DNA of 55,473 nt from contig DASVVT010000049.1 of the NCBI GenBank assembly GCA_036386415.1, positions 1 to 55,473 on the forward strand. Reading direction: 5' to 3'. The position numbers and the translations under genes were made by a program. This DNA is from DASVVT01 sp036386415. Its GTDB lineage: Bacteria > Acidobacteriota > Blastocatellia > Pyrinomonadales > Pyrinomonadaceae. Below are positions 16,653 through 25,129 of this stretch, in pieces; positions within the stretch are counted from its first letter, which is position 1, and the number at the start of each line of letters is the position of its first letter. The notes under the pieces are model-generated. The model saw only the letters and a program-made list of their open reading frames with translations, did not search any database and was not told the origin of the DNA.

Positions 16653-17813
16653 GATGATTGCCGCCGCCTGAAGGCGCGCCGCGCGATCTGTTTCAAGCAC
16701 CACCTCCAGGCTCTCGACCGGCTGCGCGTCGTGCCTGTCCATCACCTCTTCGATAACGCGCGGGATGTCTGTCAGGCCGATTCGTTCGTCTATGAAAGCC
16801 TGCACGGCCTCCTCGTTCGCCGCGTTCATCGCCGCCGCCAGTGTGCCGCCCTCGCGCAGCGCGCGATAAGCGAGCGCGACGCAGGGGAAGCGCTCCAGGT
16901 CTGGCGCTTCAAAGTGGAGCGCCGCGAGCTTCGTCAAATCAAGGGACGGCAGCTCGCAGGGGTGGCGCGCCGGATACGTCAGCGCATACTGAATCGCGTG
17001 GCGCATGTCGGTCACGCCCATCTGCGCTATGACGGAGCCGTCGATCATCTCGATCATCGAATGGAGAACCGACTCCGGGTGTACCAGGATGTCTATCTCG
17101 TCTGCATTAAAGCCGAAGAGCCAGTGCGCTTCGATCACCTCCAGGCCCTTGTTCATCAGGGTTGCCGAGTCGATGGTGATCTTTGCTCCCATGCTCCAGG
17201 TCGGGTGGCGCATCGCCTCTGCGACCGAAGCCGTCTCCATCTCTGCCCTCGGCTTCGTGCGGAAAGGGCCTCCCGAAGCGGTCAGCACCAGGCGGCGCAC
17301 TTCCTCGCGCTTCTCGCCTCTCAAGCACTGGTGGAGCGCGTTGTGCTCGGAATCGACGGGCAGAAGCTCCGCGCCCGATTTTTGCGCGGCGCGCGTCATC
17401 AATTCGCCCGCCATGACCAGAGTCTCTTTGTTGGCGAGGGCGACGCGCTTTCCGGCTTCGAGAGCACGCAGGGTCGGCACAAACCCGACTGCGCCGACCG
17501 TCGCCGAAACCACGCAATCGGCCTCCTCGTGCGTGGCAATCTCAACCAGACCCGCTTCGCCCACCAAGATGCGCGGCGCTTCCACATCTCGCCCATAGAG
17601 GTGCGCGCGAAATTCTTCGGCGCAGTCTTCGGTCTCGACCGAGACCAGGAGGGGACGAAAGCGCGCGACCTGCTCCGCCAGCTTAGACATGTTGCGACCC
17701 GCGCCGAGCGCCACGACGCGGAACCTCTCTTCGCCGAAGGACTCAACCACGCGCAACGTGTTGCGCCCGATTGATCCGGTCGAGCCTAAGATGGAGATGC
17801 CTTTGATGCTCAT
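16641..17813 (-). CDS. dxr: 1-deoxy-D-xylulose 5-phosphate reductoisomerase
   Basis: Converts DXP to MEP with NADPH and a divalent metal, the committed step of the MEP pathway. 390 residues. The NADPH loop is ILGSTGSIGRNTLRV. The metal and substrate site appears as PVDSEHNALHQCL, and the flexible loop and binding region as KITIDSATLMNKGLEVIEAHWLF. The start is ATG 17813 (MSIKGISILGSTGSIG). A longer open frame to 17912 would overlap the upstream gene. The stop TAG is the CAGTAG word of the repeat (IIERQ-stop). Confidence 0.96.
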   Translation of the reverse strand: MSIKGISILGSTGSIGRNTLRVVESFGEERFRVVALGAGRNMSKLAEQVARFRPLLVSVETEDCAEEFRAHLYGRDVEAPRILVGEAGLVEIATHEEADCVVSATVGAVGFVPTLRALEAGKRVALANKETLVMAGELMTRAAQKSGAELLPVDSEHNALHQCLRGEKREEVRRLVLTASGGPFRTKPRAEMETASVAEAMRHPTWSMGAKITIDSATLMNKGLEVIEAHWLFGFNADEIDILVHPESVLHSMIEMIDGSVIAQMGVTDMRHAIQYALTYPARHPCELPSLDLTKLAALHFEAPDLERFPCVALAYRALREGGTLAAAMNAANEEAVQAFIDERIGLTDIPRVIEEVMDRHDAQPVESLEVVLETDRAARLQAAAIIERQ

Positions 17814-17824
17814 GCTTGAATCGT

Positions 17825-18235
17825 TCAGGGCTTCTCCGCTTCTTCGTATTTGCCCGACAGGTCTACGATCTGCCCCGCCCCGTTCTTGTAGGCGGCGTCG
17901 GTGACGCGCCACTGTCGTCCCTGCCTGTACATGAGATCGACCGTCGCATTGACGGTCTGCCGCTCGCCGATCACTTTCAGATTAAGCGACGCATTGCCAG
18001 CATCGCTATGCGAGTTGATACTGCCCGTCACAAAGTAGCCGAAGTCTTTGACCTCGCCGATATCCTGCCTCAGCTTCTCGTTGCTACGCAGAAAGCTCTT
18101 GGCGGTCGTCGCCGCCTCGCTATGGCTGATCCCGTAAAGGACGCTGCCGATAATCGCACCGGCAAAGAGCACGATAATCAGAACCAGCCCGGCCAGGACG
18201 CTTCCGATGATGATGACAAGCTTTTTCGTACTCAT
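17825..18235 (-). CDS. Coa1-like single-span membrane protein
   Basis: 136 residues. One membrane helix (KLVIIIGSVLAGLVLIIVLF) at the N-terminus is followed by a soluble domain: SHSEAATTAKSFLRSNEKLRQDIG, FGYFVTGSINS, then strands ATVDLMYRQGRQWRVTDAAYKN. This order resembles the Coa1/Tim21 fold of bacterial cytochrome-oxidase assembly factor-like proteins. It is inserted between cdsA and dxr, 11 bases from dxr, so it is co-transcribed with envelope genes. A role in oxidase assembly is family-based and not shown by this context. Confidence 0.6.
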   Translation of the reverse strand: MSTKKLVIIIGSVLAGLVLIIVLFAGAIIGSVLYGISHSEAATTAKSFLRSNEKLRQDIGEVKDFGYFVTGSINSHSDAGNASLNLKVIGERQTVNATVDLMYRQGRQWRVTDAAYKNGAGQIVDLSGKYEEAEKP

Positions 18236-18281
18236 TTTTCGGCCTCTGGCGGCGCGTGCGAGTCGTCCGTCCGGTTAGCAG

Positions 18282-19100
18282 TTACTGAAAGTAAAGGCGT
18301 CCGAAATAGTAGATGACCGGCGCGTTGAAGAGCAAGCTATCTAAACGATCAAGCAAGCCTCCGTGGCCGGGAAGAATCTGCGCCGCATCTTTCGCGCCCG
18401 CGCCACGTTTCAGTGCGCTTTCCGTCAAATCTCCGATGACGCCCAGCACGTTCATCACGGCGGCCAGCGGCAGAGCCGCGCGTAAGTCCAGCTCTCTGAA
18501 GAACCAGAAGTGCGCCAGAGCGGCGACCAGCAGGCTCGCCAACATGCCGCCCACAGCGCCCTCCCAGGTCTTTCCCGGACTAATACCGGGCGCGAGTTTG
18601 TGTCGCCCAAAGGCACGGCCAGCGTAATAAGCCCCCGTATCGGAGCCCATGATGACGAGAAAGAAGAAGGATAAGAGGTCTGCCGCAAGCTCCTGACTGA
18701 AGCCCGTTCGCACGGAGACCAGGTAGCCTCCGAGCATCGGGATATAGAGCACGCCGAGCACGGTCGCGCCCACAGACCCGATCATCTTCTCGAACGGTGC
18801 TCCGCGAAACATCGCTCTGGCGAGCGCTGCGACAGTGAAAGCGGAGAGCGTCAGCAGAAGCAGATGGGGGTCTTTCGACGGCGCGTCAAAGCAGAAGGCC
18901 GTAAAGAGCGCCGCCGCTCCCAGAAACCCGGTCACGGCGTCAGGCTTCAGGTCGCGCCGCTTGGCGAGCAGCCAGAACTCATAAAGCCCCAAGACCATCG
19001 CGGCTATCGCCAGCACAATGAACAGCAGCGCAAGCCAATCAACGAGAATCGAGGCGATCAGGATGGGAAGGACGATCAGAGCGGTGATGATTCGAGACAT
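18282..19100 (-). CDS. cdsA: Phosphatidate cytidylyltransferase
   Basis: Makes CDP-diacylglycerol from phosphatidate and CTP in the inner membrane. 272 residues with about seven to eight membrane helices. The family signature is near the C-terminus: ESALKRGAGAKDAAQILPGHGGLLDRLDS. A conserved GSDTGAYYAGRAFGRHKLAPG and SPGKTWEGAVGG lie before it. It is placed directly after uppS, as in most bacteria, with a repeat element between them and the Coa1-like gene downstream. Confidence 0.95.
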   Translation of the reverse strand: MSRIITALIVLPILIASILVDWLALLFIVLAIAAMVLGLYEFWLLAKRRDLKPDAVTGFLGAAALFTAFCFDAPSKDPHLLLLTLSAFTVAALARAMFRGAPFEKMIGSVGATVLGVLYIPMLGGYLVSVRTGFSQELAADLLSFFFLVIMGSDTGAYYAGRAFGRHKLAPGISPGKTWEGAVGGMLASLLVAALAHFWFFRELDLRAALPLAAVMNVLGVIGDLTESALKRGAGAKDAAQILPGHGGLLDRLDSLLFNAPVIYYFGRLYFQ

Positions 19101-19173
19101 AGATTCGAGATGTCAGATGCCAGATGCTAGATGTTAGTCACTGATATCTAGCATCTGACATCTAACATCTATT
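19101..19173. repeat. Intergenic inverted-repeat element, AGATGTCAGATGC-word family
   Basis: Left arm 19101-19137 (words AGATGTC, AGATGCC, AGATGCT, AGATGTT) and right arm 19144-19173 (TATCTAGCATCTGACATCT...) with a loop of only six bases. The uppS stop lies in the right arm and the cdsA start touches the left arm. Confidence 0.86.
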
Positions 19174-19960
19174 TCGCGTTGGCTACCAGTTTGAGTCCGC
19201 CGAAGCGACGGTCGCGGCGCTGAAAATCGATGATCGCTTCGAGCAGATGAACGCGCCGGAAGTCAGGCCACAGGGTTTCCGTGACGTGAATCTCGCTGTA
19301 CGCGTTCTGCCACAGGAGAAAGTTTGAGATGCGCATCTCGCCGCTCGTGCGCACCAGCAGATCGAGCTCTGGCAGGTCGCGCGTGTAAAGCTCGCGCGCG
19401 ATTGTCTCTTCGGTCAGGCTTTCGGGCGAGCGTCCCTCCGCCAGGAGACGCCGGACGGCAGCGCGGCAGGCGTCTACGATCTCAGCGCGCCCGCCGTAGT
19501 TTAGAGCGACGCTTAAGACCATGCCCGTATTCTGTGCCGTGCGCTCGGTCGCGCGTGCGATCTCGCGCCGCACGTTGTCGGCCAGCGCCTCCGTGCGCCC
19601 GATGGCTTGAAAGCGTATGTGCTGCCGGTCGATCTCATCTATCTCAAGCCGTATGTAGCGCCTGAGCATGCGCATCAAAGCATCCACTTCAAGACGCGGG
19701 CGCTTCCAGTTCTCCGTCGAGAAGGCATAGAGCGTGAGCGCGCCGAGGCCGAGGCGCGCACCCGTATCGACGGCGGCGCGCACGGCTTCCACACCCGCGC
19801 GATGGCCTGCGATACGCGGCTGCCCACGGCTCGCAGCCCAGCGCCCGTTGCCGTCCATGATGATGGCGACGTGGCGCGGCAGGCGCTCCCAATCAATGCT
19901 TGCGAGCAGCATCTCGTCGCGCGAGCCCTTGTGCACCACTTCAGCAAAGTCTGATAGCAT
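19169..19960 (-). CDS. uppS: Undecaprenyl diphosphate synthase
   Basis: Cis-prenyltransferase that builds the C55 carrier lipid for peptidoglycan and other envelope polymers. 263 residues. The catalytic loop is HVAIIMDGNGRWA with D36. The region LGLGALTLYAFSTENWKRP and the C-terminal RTSGEMRISNFLLWQNAYSE are diagnostic. The N-terminus (about 28 residues before the motif) is slightly long for the family. It is the first gene of the minus-strand envelope run. Confidence 0.95.
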   Translation of the reverse strand: MLSDFAEVVHKGSRDEMLLASIDWERLPRHVAIIMDGNGRWAASRGQPRIAGHRAGVEAVRAAVDTGARLGLGALTLYAFSTENWKRPRLEVDALMRMLRRYIRLEIDEIDRQHIRFQAIGRTEALADNVRREIARATERTAQNTGMVLSVALNYGGRAEIVDACRAAVRRLLAEGRSPESLTEETIARELYTRDLPELDLLVRTSGEMRISNFLLWQNAYSEIHVTETLWPDFRRVHLLEAIIDFQRRDRRFGGLKLVANAK

Positions 19961-20006
19961 TCGCTCAACTTTCCTTCTCGGAGCGAGATTGCAAAGATGT
20001 GATGAA

Positions 20007-20096
20007 CCGCAAAGGACGCAAAGGGTGATCGCAAAGGTCGCAAAGAGTCTGCTTCTCTGCGACCTTTGCGTTGCACTTTGCGTCCTTTGCGTTTAA
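20007..20096. repeat. Intergenic inverted-repeat element, CGCAAAGGA-word family (copy 2)
   Basis: Left arm 20007-20047 (CGCAAAGGACGCAAAGGG... CGCAAAGGTCGCAAAG) and right arm 20055-20096 (TGCGACCTTTGCG...TTTGCGTCCTTTGCGTTT) with a seven-base loop. It lies between the S9 peptidase stop and the uppS start. Confidence 0.88.
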
Positions 20097-20108
20097 ATAT
20101 ATACGCAC

Positions 20109-22019
20109 CTAATTGCTCACGCTCCCCTTTTGAAGATGCTCGCGAAAGAAGGCGACCGTGCGCTGCATGTTGTCGATCCGGTTGGGGCGTCGTGTAAAGC
20201 CATGTCCTTCGTCCGGGTAGATAACGTATTCCACCTTGCGCCCCATCTTCTTTAAAGTCTCGACCATCTTATCGCTCTCGTGCTGCGGCACGTTCGTGTC
20301 GTTGGCTCCCTGAAAGACTATGAGCGGCGCTTTGATCCGGTCGAGGAATCGAATCGCGGAGCGGTCTGCGAACAGTTCCGCGTGGGTCTCAGGCGTGCCC
20401 ATCTCAGTCTCATACCATAACCCGAACCGATCCTTGGTCAAGTGATAATCCTCTACGAGATCAAACATGCCGTAGGAGTCCGCGCCCGCGCGGTAGAAAT
20501 CAGGGTCTTTCGCCAGCGCGATCAGCGTCATGTAGCCGCCGTAGCTTCCGCCCGTGATGCCTATACGGTTGCGGTCGATCATCCCCTGCTCGACGAAATG
20601 CTCAAGCACGGCGCGCACATCACGACGGTCGCCGCCACCCCAATCCTTGTTGTTGAGGTCTTCGAAGGCTTTGCCGTAGCCGGTTGAGCCGCGATAGTTA
20701 GGCTGGATGACGGCGAACCCGGCTTGCGCGAGCGCCTGGACGAAGGGGTCGAAATCTTCTGTGCTCTGCCCGTTCGGCCCACCGTGTATGTGCGCCACCG
20801 CCGGGTATGGTTTTGCGGGTTGACCACCCTCTGTACGCGGTTTGTAGAACAAGCCCTCGATCACAGTGCCGTCAAAACTCTTAACCTTGAAAGGCTCCGC
20901 CGCGCTCAATCGCGCCGGGTCAATCTTGTCAGGCAAAGAGCGCGTCAACTGCTCCGTCTTCCTGGTCTTAATATCGTAGAGGTAAACATCTGTAGGCTGT
21001 GTGGCATCCTCACGTATGAAGATGAGCTGCGAGCCATCAGGGCTTATCTCAAGGTCGCTGATGACGCCGCGCGGGGCGATGATCTCTTCCGGCACGGCAT
21101 CAGGCGTGGTCATTCGCCACAGACTGGAGCGACCGCTCACATTGCGCGTAAAGAATATTCCCGCGTTGGCGCGCCAGTCTGCATCGTCCACGTCCCATTG
21201 CTCCGTCCCGATGCGCTTGACGCCTCCCGTCGAGAGCTCGACGATGGCGAGTTGATAGAAGCCCGGCTTGTTCTTCGTTCGCGCCAGAAGCTGGCGACCG
21301 TCGGGAGAGAATTCCACAGGCCAGATGATATAGCCGTCCGCCGGAGGCTTGATCTCTCTGACTGCGCCGTCCGCGACGGAAACAAGCAGCAGGTCGCCGT
21401 TCTGTTCATCCCCTGTGCGCGTGGCGGCAATCAGTTTTCCGTCCGGCGACCAGGTGGGTTGATAGGCTGGGACGGCGCCCTTCGTCAACTGGCGACGCTT
21501 GCCTGTCGCCAGCTCCATCACAAAAATCTGCGGGCGAAATTGAATCTCAGGATCGGCCTCAAGCGCCAGCCATTTACCGTCAGGTGAAAAGCGATGCGCC
21601 GTCTCCGAAATGTCTTTGGTCTGTGTGAGCTGATCCAGCTTCTTCGTCTTGAAGTCGAAGCGGAACAGGTCGTAACGCTCGTTGCCGCCGTAGTCGCTGC
21701 CGAAGATGACCACCTCGCCGCCGGGCGAAAGACGAGGATTGACGACCAACTGGTTGAGCTTCGTGAGCTGTTCGGGCTGCCCGCTCGCCGGGCGATGCCA
21801 GAGCTCATAGGCGCCCGACTGGTCGCTCACGTAAACGACGCCCTTGTCACCCGGTATCGAGCGCGGCGCGAAAATGCTCTGCACCTGCGCCAGCTCTTCT
21901 GCGGTGTAGGGCCGCGCCGTCGCAGCTTCGGGCTTATTCTTCTGTGAATAGACGCTGAGCGCACACATCGCTGCGACAAGCAATAACAGACATCTGAAAG
22001 GATAGATCAAAAGACGCAT
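20109..22019 (-). CDS. S9-family serine peptidase (prolyl oligopeptidase type), secreted
   Basis: 636 residues from ATG 22019, which has GGAGG eight bases upstream. A longer frame to 22097 would start inside a repeat element. A signal peptide or anchor (LLIYPFRCLLLLVAAMCALSVYS) is followed by a WD40-like beta-propeller with repeats such as FSPDGKWLALEADPE and WSPDGKLIAATRTGD. The C-terminal alpha/beta hydrolase has the nucleophile in GITGGSYGGYM, then Asp in FQGANDTNVPQHES and His in PDEGHGF. It likely cleaves short peptides in the periplasm or outside. Confidence 0.92.
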   Translation of the reverse strand: MRLLIYPFRCLLLLVAAMCALSVYSQKNKPEAATARPYTAEELAQVQSIFAPRSIPGDKGVVYVSDQSGAYELWHRPASGQPEQLTKLNQLVVNPRLSPGGEVVIFGSDYGGNERYDLFRFDFKTKKLDQLTQTKDISETAHRFSPDGKWLALEADPEIQFRPQIFVMELATGKRRQLTKGAVPAYQPTWSPDGKLIAATRTGDEQNGDLLLVSVADGAVREIKPPADGYIIWPVEFSPDGRQLLARTKNKPGFYQLAIVELSTGGVKRIGTEQWDVDDADWRANAGIFFTRNVSGRSSLWRMTTPDAVPEEIIAPRGVISDLEISPDGSQLIFIREDATQPTDVYLYDIKTRKTEQLTRSLPDKIDPARLSAAEPFKVKSFDGTVIEGLFYKPRTEGGQPAKPYPAVAHIHGGPNGQSTEDFDPFVQALAQAGFAVIQPNYRGSTGYGKAFEDLNNKDWGGGDRRDVRAVLEHFVEQGMIDRNRIGITGGSYGGYMTLIALAKDPDFYRAGADSYGMFDLVEDYHLTKDRFGLWYETEMGTPETHAELFADRSAIRFLDRIKAPLIVFQGANDTNVPQHESDKMVETLKKMGRKVEYVIYPDEGHGFTRRPNRIDNMQRTVAFFREHLQKGSVSN

Positions 22020-22035
22020 CTGGACGGCCTCCACG

Positions 22036-22179
22036 ATTGCGGAATGCGGATTTCGGATTGCGGATTGTAGGACGGCGAGAACGAGAGATTGATTCAAGGG
22101 ATCGTGCCATGAAACAAGAACGCGCCAGTCAAAACGAACCCTCTCTCATTCCGCAATCCGCAATCCGAAATCCGCAATC
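22036..22179. repeat. Intergenic inverted-repeat element, GCGGATT-word family
   Basis: Left arm 22036-22068 (words GATTGCG, GAATGCG, GATTTCG, GATTGCG) and right arm 22148-22179 (ATTCCGCAATCCGCAATCC...). The spacer of about 79 bases is long. It lies between truA and the S9 peptidase. In one frame it encodes an apparent extension of the peptidase (QSAIRNPHSAI), which is an artefact. Confidence 0.86.
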
Positions 22180-22217
22180 GGTACGTCCGCACATTCTTAC
22201 TTCTACAGCGAATCCTG

Positions 22218-22973
22218 TCAATCATAATGCACGCGCATCAAGGTTAATCCGCATGCCGGAGCGGTTGCGCCCGCGAGCCGACGATCACCGGTGGTAATCG
22301 CACGTTGAATTTGATCCTCATCCGCTTCGCCGCGACCAACGGCGAGCAGCGTGCCCGCGATAGAGCGCACCATGTAGCGCAGGAAGCCGTCGGCACTCAC
22401 CGTAATGTCTACGAGACGCCCCTGCCCGCGTTCGCTCCAATGCTCTTCCACCTCAAGCTGTGTGATTGTACGCACGCGCGTCCTGGCCTCTGACTGCGCG
22501 GCGGAGAAGGCCGACCAATCGTGCTCGCCTAAGAAGAGACGCGCGGCTCGCCGCATCCGTTCGATCTCCAGGCCGCGCGCCTCAGCGAGCGCATAACGAT
22601 ACCAGAACGGGGACATAAAAGGCGCGTTGAAGATGCGGTAGCGATAGCTCTTGCCGCGTGCCGAGAAGCGAGCATGAAAATCATCCGCGACCCGTTCCAC
22701 CTGGACTACGCGAACGTCCCGCGCCAGATTCCCGTTGATCGCCGCGCGCAAGTGGTCTGCTGTCGTGAACTCCCGCCGCAACTCCGCGCTCGCCACCTGC
22801 GCCACGGCATGCACGCCCGCATCTGTTCGCCCAGCGCCATGCACCACCACGCTGTGCCCGTCCAGCAGCGAGAGCACACGCGTCAACTCACCCTGCACCG
22901 TCCGCTCATCATTCTGCATCTGCCAGCCATGAAAGTCCGTGCCATCATACTGAAGCGTCAGTTTGAAAATCAT
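22218..22973 (-). CDS. truA: tRNA pseudouridine(38-40) synthase
   Basis: 251 residues. Isomerises uridines 38-40 in the tRNA anticodon arm. The N-terminus IFKLTLQYDGTDFHGWQMQ and the catalytic loop VVHGAGRTDAGVHAVAQ with D51 are diagnostic, as are GKSYRYRIFN and GFLRYMVRSIAGTLLAVG. The start ATG 22973 lies three bases from the edge of the repeat element, so there is no ribosome-binding site of the usual kind. Confidence 0.95.
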   Translation of the reverse strand: MIFKLTLQYDGTDFHGWQMQNDERTVQGELTRVLSLLDGHSVVVHGAGRTDAGVHAVAQVASAELRREFTTADHLRAAINGNLARDVRVVQVERVADDFHARFSARGKSYRYRIFNAPFMSPFWYRYALAEARGLEIERMRRAARLFLGEHDWSAFSAAQSEARTRVRTITQLEVEEHWSERGQGRLVDITVSADGFLRYMVRSIAGTLLAVGRGEADEDQIQRAITTGDRRLAGATAPACGLTLMRVHYD

Positions 22974-22975
22974 AA

Positions 22976-23113
22976 GGCAGTAGACAGTAGTCAGTAGTCA
23001 GTAGTCAGTAGAAAGGCATCAGCTAGCGAATCGTTTGGGTGTCAGCGACAGCGCCCGTAGCGCGAGAGCGCCTACTGACTACTGTCTACTGACTACTGAC
23101 TACTGCTTTCTAC
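22976..23113. repeat. Intergenic inverted-repeat element, CAGTAG-word family (copy 3)
   Basis: Left arm 22976-23012 (CAGTAGA, CAGTAGT, CAGTAGT, CAGTAGT, CAGTAG) and right arm 23071-23113. The core has GTGTCAGCGACAGCGCCCG, inverted relative to copy 1 and direct relative to the copy at 35334. It contains the pyrE stop codon and ends three bases before the truA start. Confidence 0.92.
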
Positions 23114-23675
23114 TTCCCGGCTTCACAGCCTGCTCGCCGCGTGCGCAGGCTTCGCAGGCAGAGGGGGCGACTGATGGCACGTTCAGGGTAGCGAGCGCCA
23201 CGCGCGCGAGCCCTACGTCGGCGCGCCCGGATGAGCGGTCGATGATGGATGCCGCGCCGACGACGCGCGCGCCCGCGCCCTGTAAAACCTCTATCGTCTC
23301 GCGCGTAGAGCCGCCCGTGGTGATGACATCTTCGACGACGAGGATGCTCTCGCCGGGACGGACGGTGAAGCCGCGCCGCAGCGTCATGCGCCCCTCGCCG
23401 TCGCGTTCGGTCCAGATGAACCTGACCTTGAGATGGCGCGCGACCTCATAACCGATAATCAGCCCGCCGATGGCCGGTGCTGCGACCGTCTCGATCCGCT
23501 GCCCCTGAAATCGCGCGGCGATGGCACTGCCAAATGCTTCGGCCTCAGCCGGATGTTGCAGCACCAGCGCGCATTGAAGGTACTGGGAGCTGTGAAGGCC
23601 GCTCGTCAGTATGAAGTGCCCTTCCAGCAGCGCGCCGGTTTGCCTGAATCTTTCAATGACTTCTTCCGCTCGCAA
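23100..23675 (-). CDS. pyrE: Orotate phosphoribosyltransferase
   Basis: 191 residues. Joins orotate and PRPP to make OMP in pyrimidine synthesis. The PRPP motif is ESILVVEDVITTGGSTRE. The N-terminal part has GALLEGHFILTSGLHSSQYLQ, a good PyrE hallmark, and AAPAIGGLIIGYEVAR. The last codons (RKQ-stop) lie in the CAGTAG repeat. It is upstream of truA on the same strand. Confidence 0.94.
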   Translation of the reverse strand: MRAEEVIERFRQTGALLEGHFILTSGLHSSQYLQCALVLQHPAEAEAFGSAIAARFQGQRIETVAAPAIGGLIIGYEVARHLKVRFIWTERDGEGRMTLRRGFTVRPGESILVVEDVITTGGSTRETIEVLQGAGARVVGAASIIDRSSGRADVGLARVALATLNVPSVAPSACEACARGEQAVKPGSRKQ

Positions 23676-23694
23676 GCTCGCACCTCAAAAGAAG

Positions 23695-23763
23695 GTGAAT
23701 CGTGGATCGTGAAAAGAAAGACCGCCTTATCTATTCACGATTCATACGTTCGCATTCGTGATC
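23695..23763. repeat. Intergenic inverted-repeat element, TGAATCGTG-word family
   Basis: Left arm 23695-23714 (GTGAATCGTGGATCGTGAAA) and right arm 23732-23763 (TATTCACGATTCATACG..., ATTCGTGATC). The right arm extends into the end of the SnoaL-like gene and encodes its last residues. Confidence 0.7.
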
Positions 23764-24095
23764 GGGCGTGGATCAAAGAAGGCGCGTGCCTCGTGTATGA
23801 GACCGCCCTGGACGCGAAAGTATTCGAGGATCGGGATCACGCCCCAGGCTGTGTCTGCCTCCCAGAGTGTGACGACCAGTTCGCCGTCTGCGATGTGCTG
23901 TTTGACGCGCACATCATTAATGCCGGGCAACACGCTTGAGACGAAGTCCGTCCAGGCTTGACGGCCTGAACCGGTCGGCGTCAAAGGGTCTGCGAAGAGG
24001 ACGTTCTGATCGACAGGGGCTTTGCTCAAGTCCTTGCTCCTCAGCGCATCCAGGTAATCTTCGACAATCTTGATATTGGGATTTTCCATCATCAC
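23742..24095 (-). CDS. SnoaL/NTF2-like protein
   Basis: 117 residues. Starts MMMENPNIKIVEDYLDALRSKDLSKAPVDQNVLFADPLTP, the helix-then-strand start of SnoaL-like folds, followed by a conserved cone of strands: VRVKQHIADGELVVTLWEAD, then ILEYFRVQGGLIHEARAFFDP. Family members include ketosteroid-isomerase-like enzymes and many uncharacterised proteins, so no substrate is proposed. The last residues (TNANV) and the stop are encoded by the repeat arm. Confidence 0.82.
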   Translation of the reverse strand: MMMENPNIKIVEDYLDALRSKDLSKAPVDQNVLFADPLTPTGSGRQAWTDFVSSVLPGINDVRVKQHIADGELVVTLWEADTAWGVIPILEYFRVQGGLIHEARAFFDPRPITNANV

Positions 24096-24195
24096 TCTCC
24101 AAAACTTGTCTGATAGCTCAATTGCTTAGGAAATACGTGCTTGATCCTCACAGCGGATTTACAGAGCGCCCCCGGAATCCCGTACGTCTCTCCTC

Positions 24196-24223
24196 TTTAA
24201 CCTGAGCGCGGGCATGATACAAT
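24196..24223 (+). promoter_or_regulatory. Promoter giving a near-leaderless exonuclease transcript
   Basis: TTTAAC at 24196-24201 and TACAAT at 24218-24223, spaced 16. The ATG at 24232 is only nine bases after the -10 box, about where transcription should begin, so the mRNA would have almost no leader. An upstream ATG at 24214 would overlap the -10 box and is unlikely to be transcribed. Confidence 0.45.
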
Positions 24224-24231
24224 GCTGCCCG

Positions 24232-25047
24232 ATGCAGCGGGTTCGCCGCAATCTCATCTCCGATTCTGCCCTCGTACAAGATACTATAGAGATGCTGCGC
24301 GGGTGCGGCGGGAGCGCGTCTGCCGAACAAATCGCCGACCTCATCCTGAAACTCTCCGACATGGATGCAGAACTCGCCGTCATCCTGGTGTCCGACCTCA
24401 TCAAAGACGATCACAGGTTATCTATCCGCGATGGCTCGATGGTCGAGCTCGCCGGAGGCGAAGACGACGAGGCGCGCCTGCTGCGCGAAGCGGATTTCGT
24501 GGTCGTCGATCTGGAGACCTCAGGAGCCAAAGCGCCGCCCGGTCGGATCACCGAAGTCGGGGCTTATCGCGTCCATCAGGGGCGTATCGTCGCCGAGTTT
24601 CAGAAGCTGGTCAACCCGGAAATGCCCATCCCGCCCTTCGTCGTCCACCTCACGGGCATCACCGATGCGATGGTCAAAGATGCGCCCGTCTTCGCTGAGG
24701 TGGCTGAAGAATGGCTCGACTTCATAGACGATGCGGTGCTGGTCGCGCACGACGCTCAGTTTGACGTGCGCTTCCTGAACCACGAGCTGGCGCGCGTCTA
24801 TCCGGGGCAGCGTATGGCTAATCCACAACTATGCACCGTGACCCTGGCACGCCGCGTCGTGCCCGGCCTCGTCAACTACCGTCTCCACACGGTCGCAGAG
24901 TATTTCAGTGTGCCGATCCATAATCGACACCGCGCGGCTGGCGACGCCCGCGCGACCGCCGAAATCTTCATACGCATGCTCGCACGCCTCGATCAACACG
25001 GCGTTCGCTACCTCTCTGAAGCGCGCCGCTTCAAGCTCGGCGGCTGA
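24232..25047 (+). CDS. DnaQ-like 3'-5' exonuclease with N-terminal extra domain
   Basis: 271 residues. The DEDDh exonuclease core spans about 88-255: D93-L-E95-TSG, HDAQFD (D174 or D178), and H233...D238 in RHRAAGDARAT. This is the epsilon/PolC-type exonuclease class that removes nucleotides from 3' ends. Residues 1-75 are an additional alpha-helical, winged-helix-like part (ADLILKLSDMDAELAVILVSDLI) before the exonuclease. It could be proofreading, repair or RNA processing. ATG 24232 is chosen because an earlier ATG overlaps the -10 box. Monocistronic. Confidence 0.87.
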   Translation: MQRVRRNLISDSALVQDTIEMLRGCGGSASAEQIADLILKLSDMDAELAVILVSDLIKDDHRLSIRDGSMVELAGGEDDEARLLREADFVVVDLETSGAKAPPGRITEVGAYRVHQGRIVAEFQKLVNPEMPIPPFVVHLTGITDAMVKDAPVFAEVAEEWLDFIDDAVLVAHDAQFDVRFLNHELARVYPGQRMANPQLCTVTLARRVVPGLVNYRLHTVAEYFSVPIHNRHRAAGDARATAEIFIRMLARLDQHGVRYLSEARRFKLGG

Positions 25048-25129
25048 AGAACGATGATGAGAAGTCAACGGTCAGTTTCTATCCTCTTTAAGTCTTGAAT
25101 ACGGAAGCCTCAAATCCGAACGAAGATAC

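Noticed and set aside
16731..17774. 347-residue plus-strand frame opposite dxr
   Set aside because: Arg/His-rich shadow frame; the dxr motifs on the minus strand are complete.
22020..22097. Upstream extension of the S9 peptidase
   Set aside because: The extra residues (QSAIRNPHSAI) come from repeat words; the ATG at 22019 has GGAGG at a good distance.
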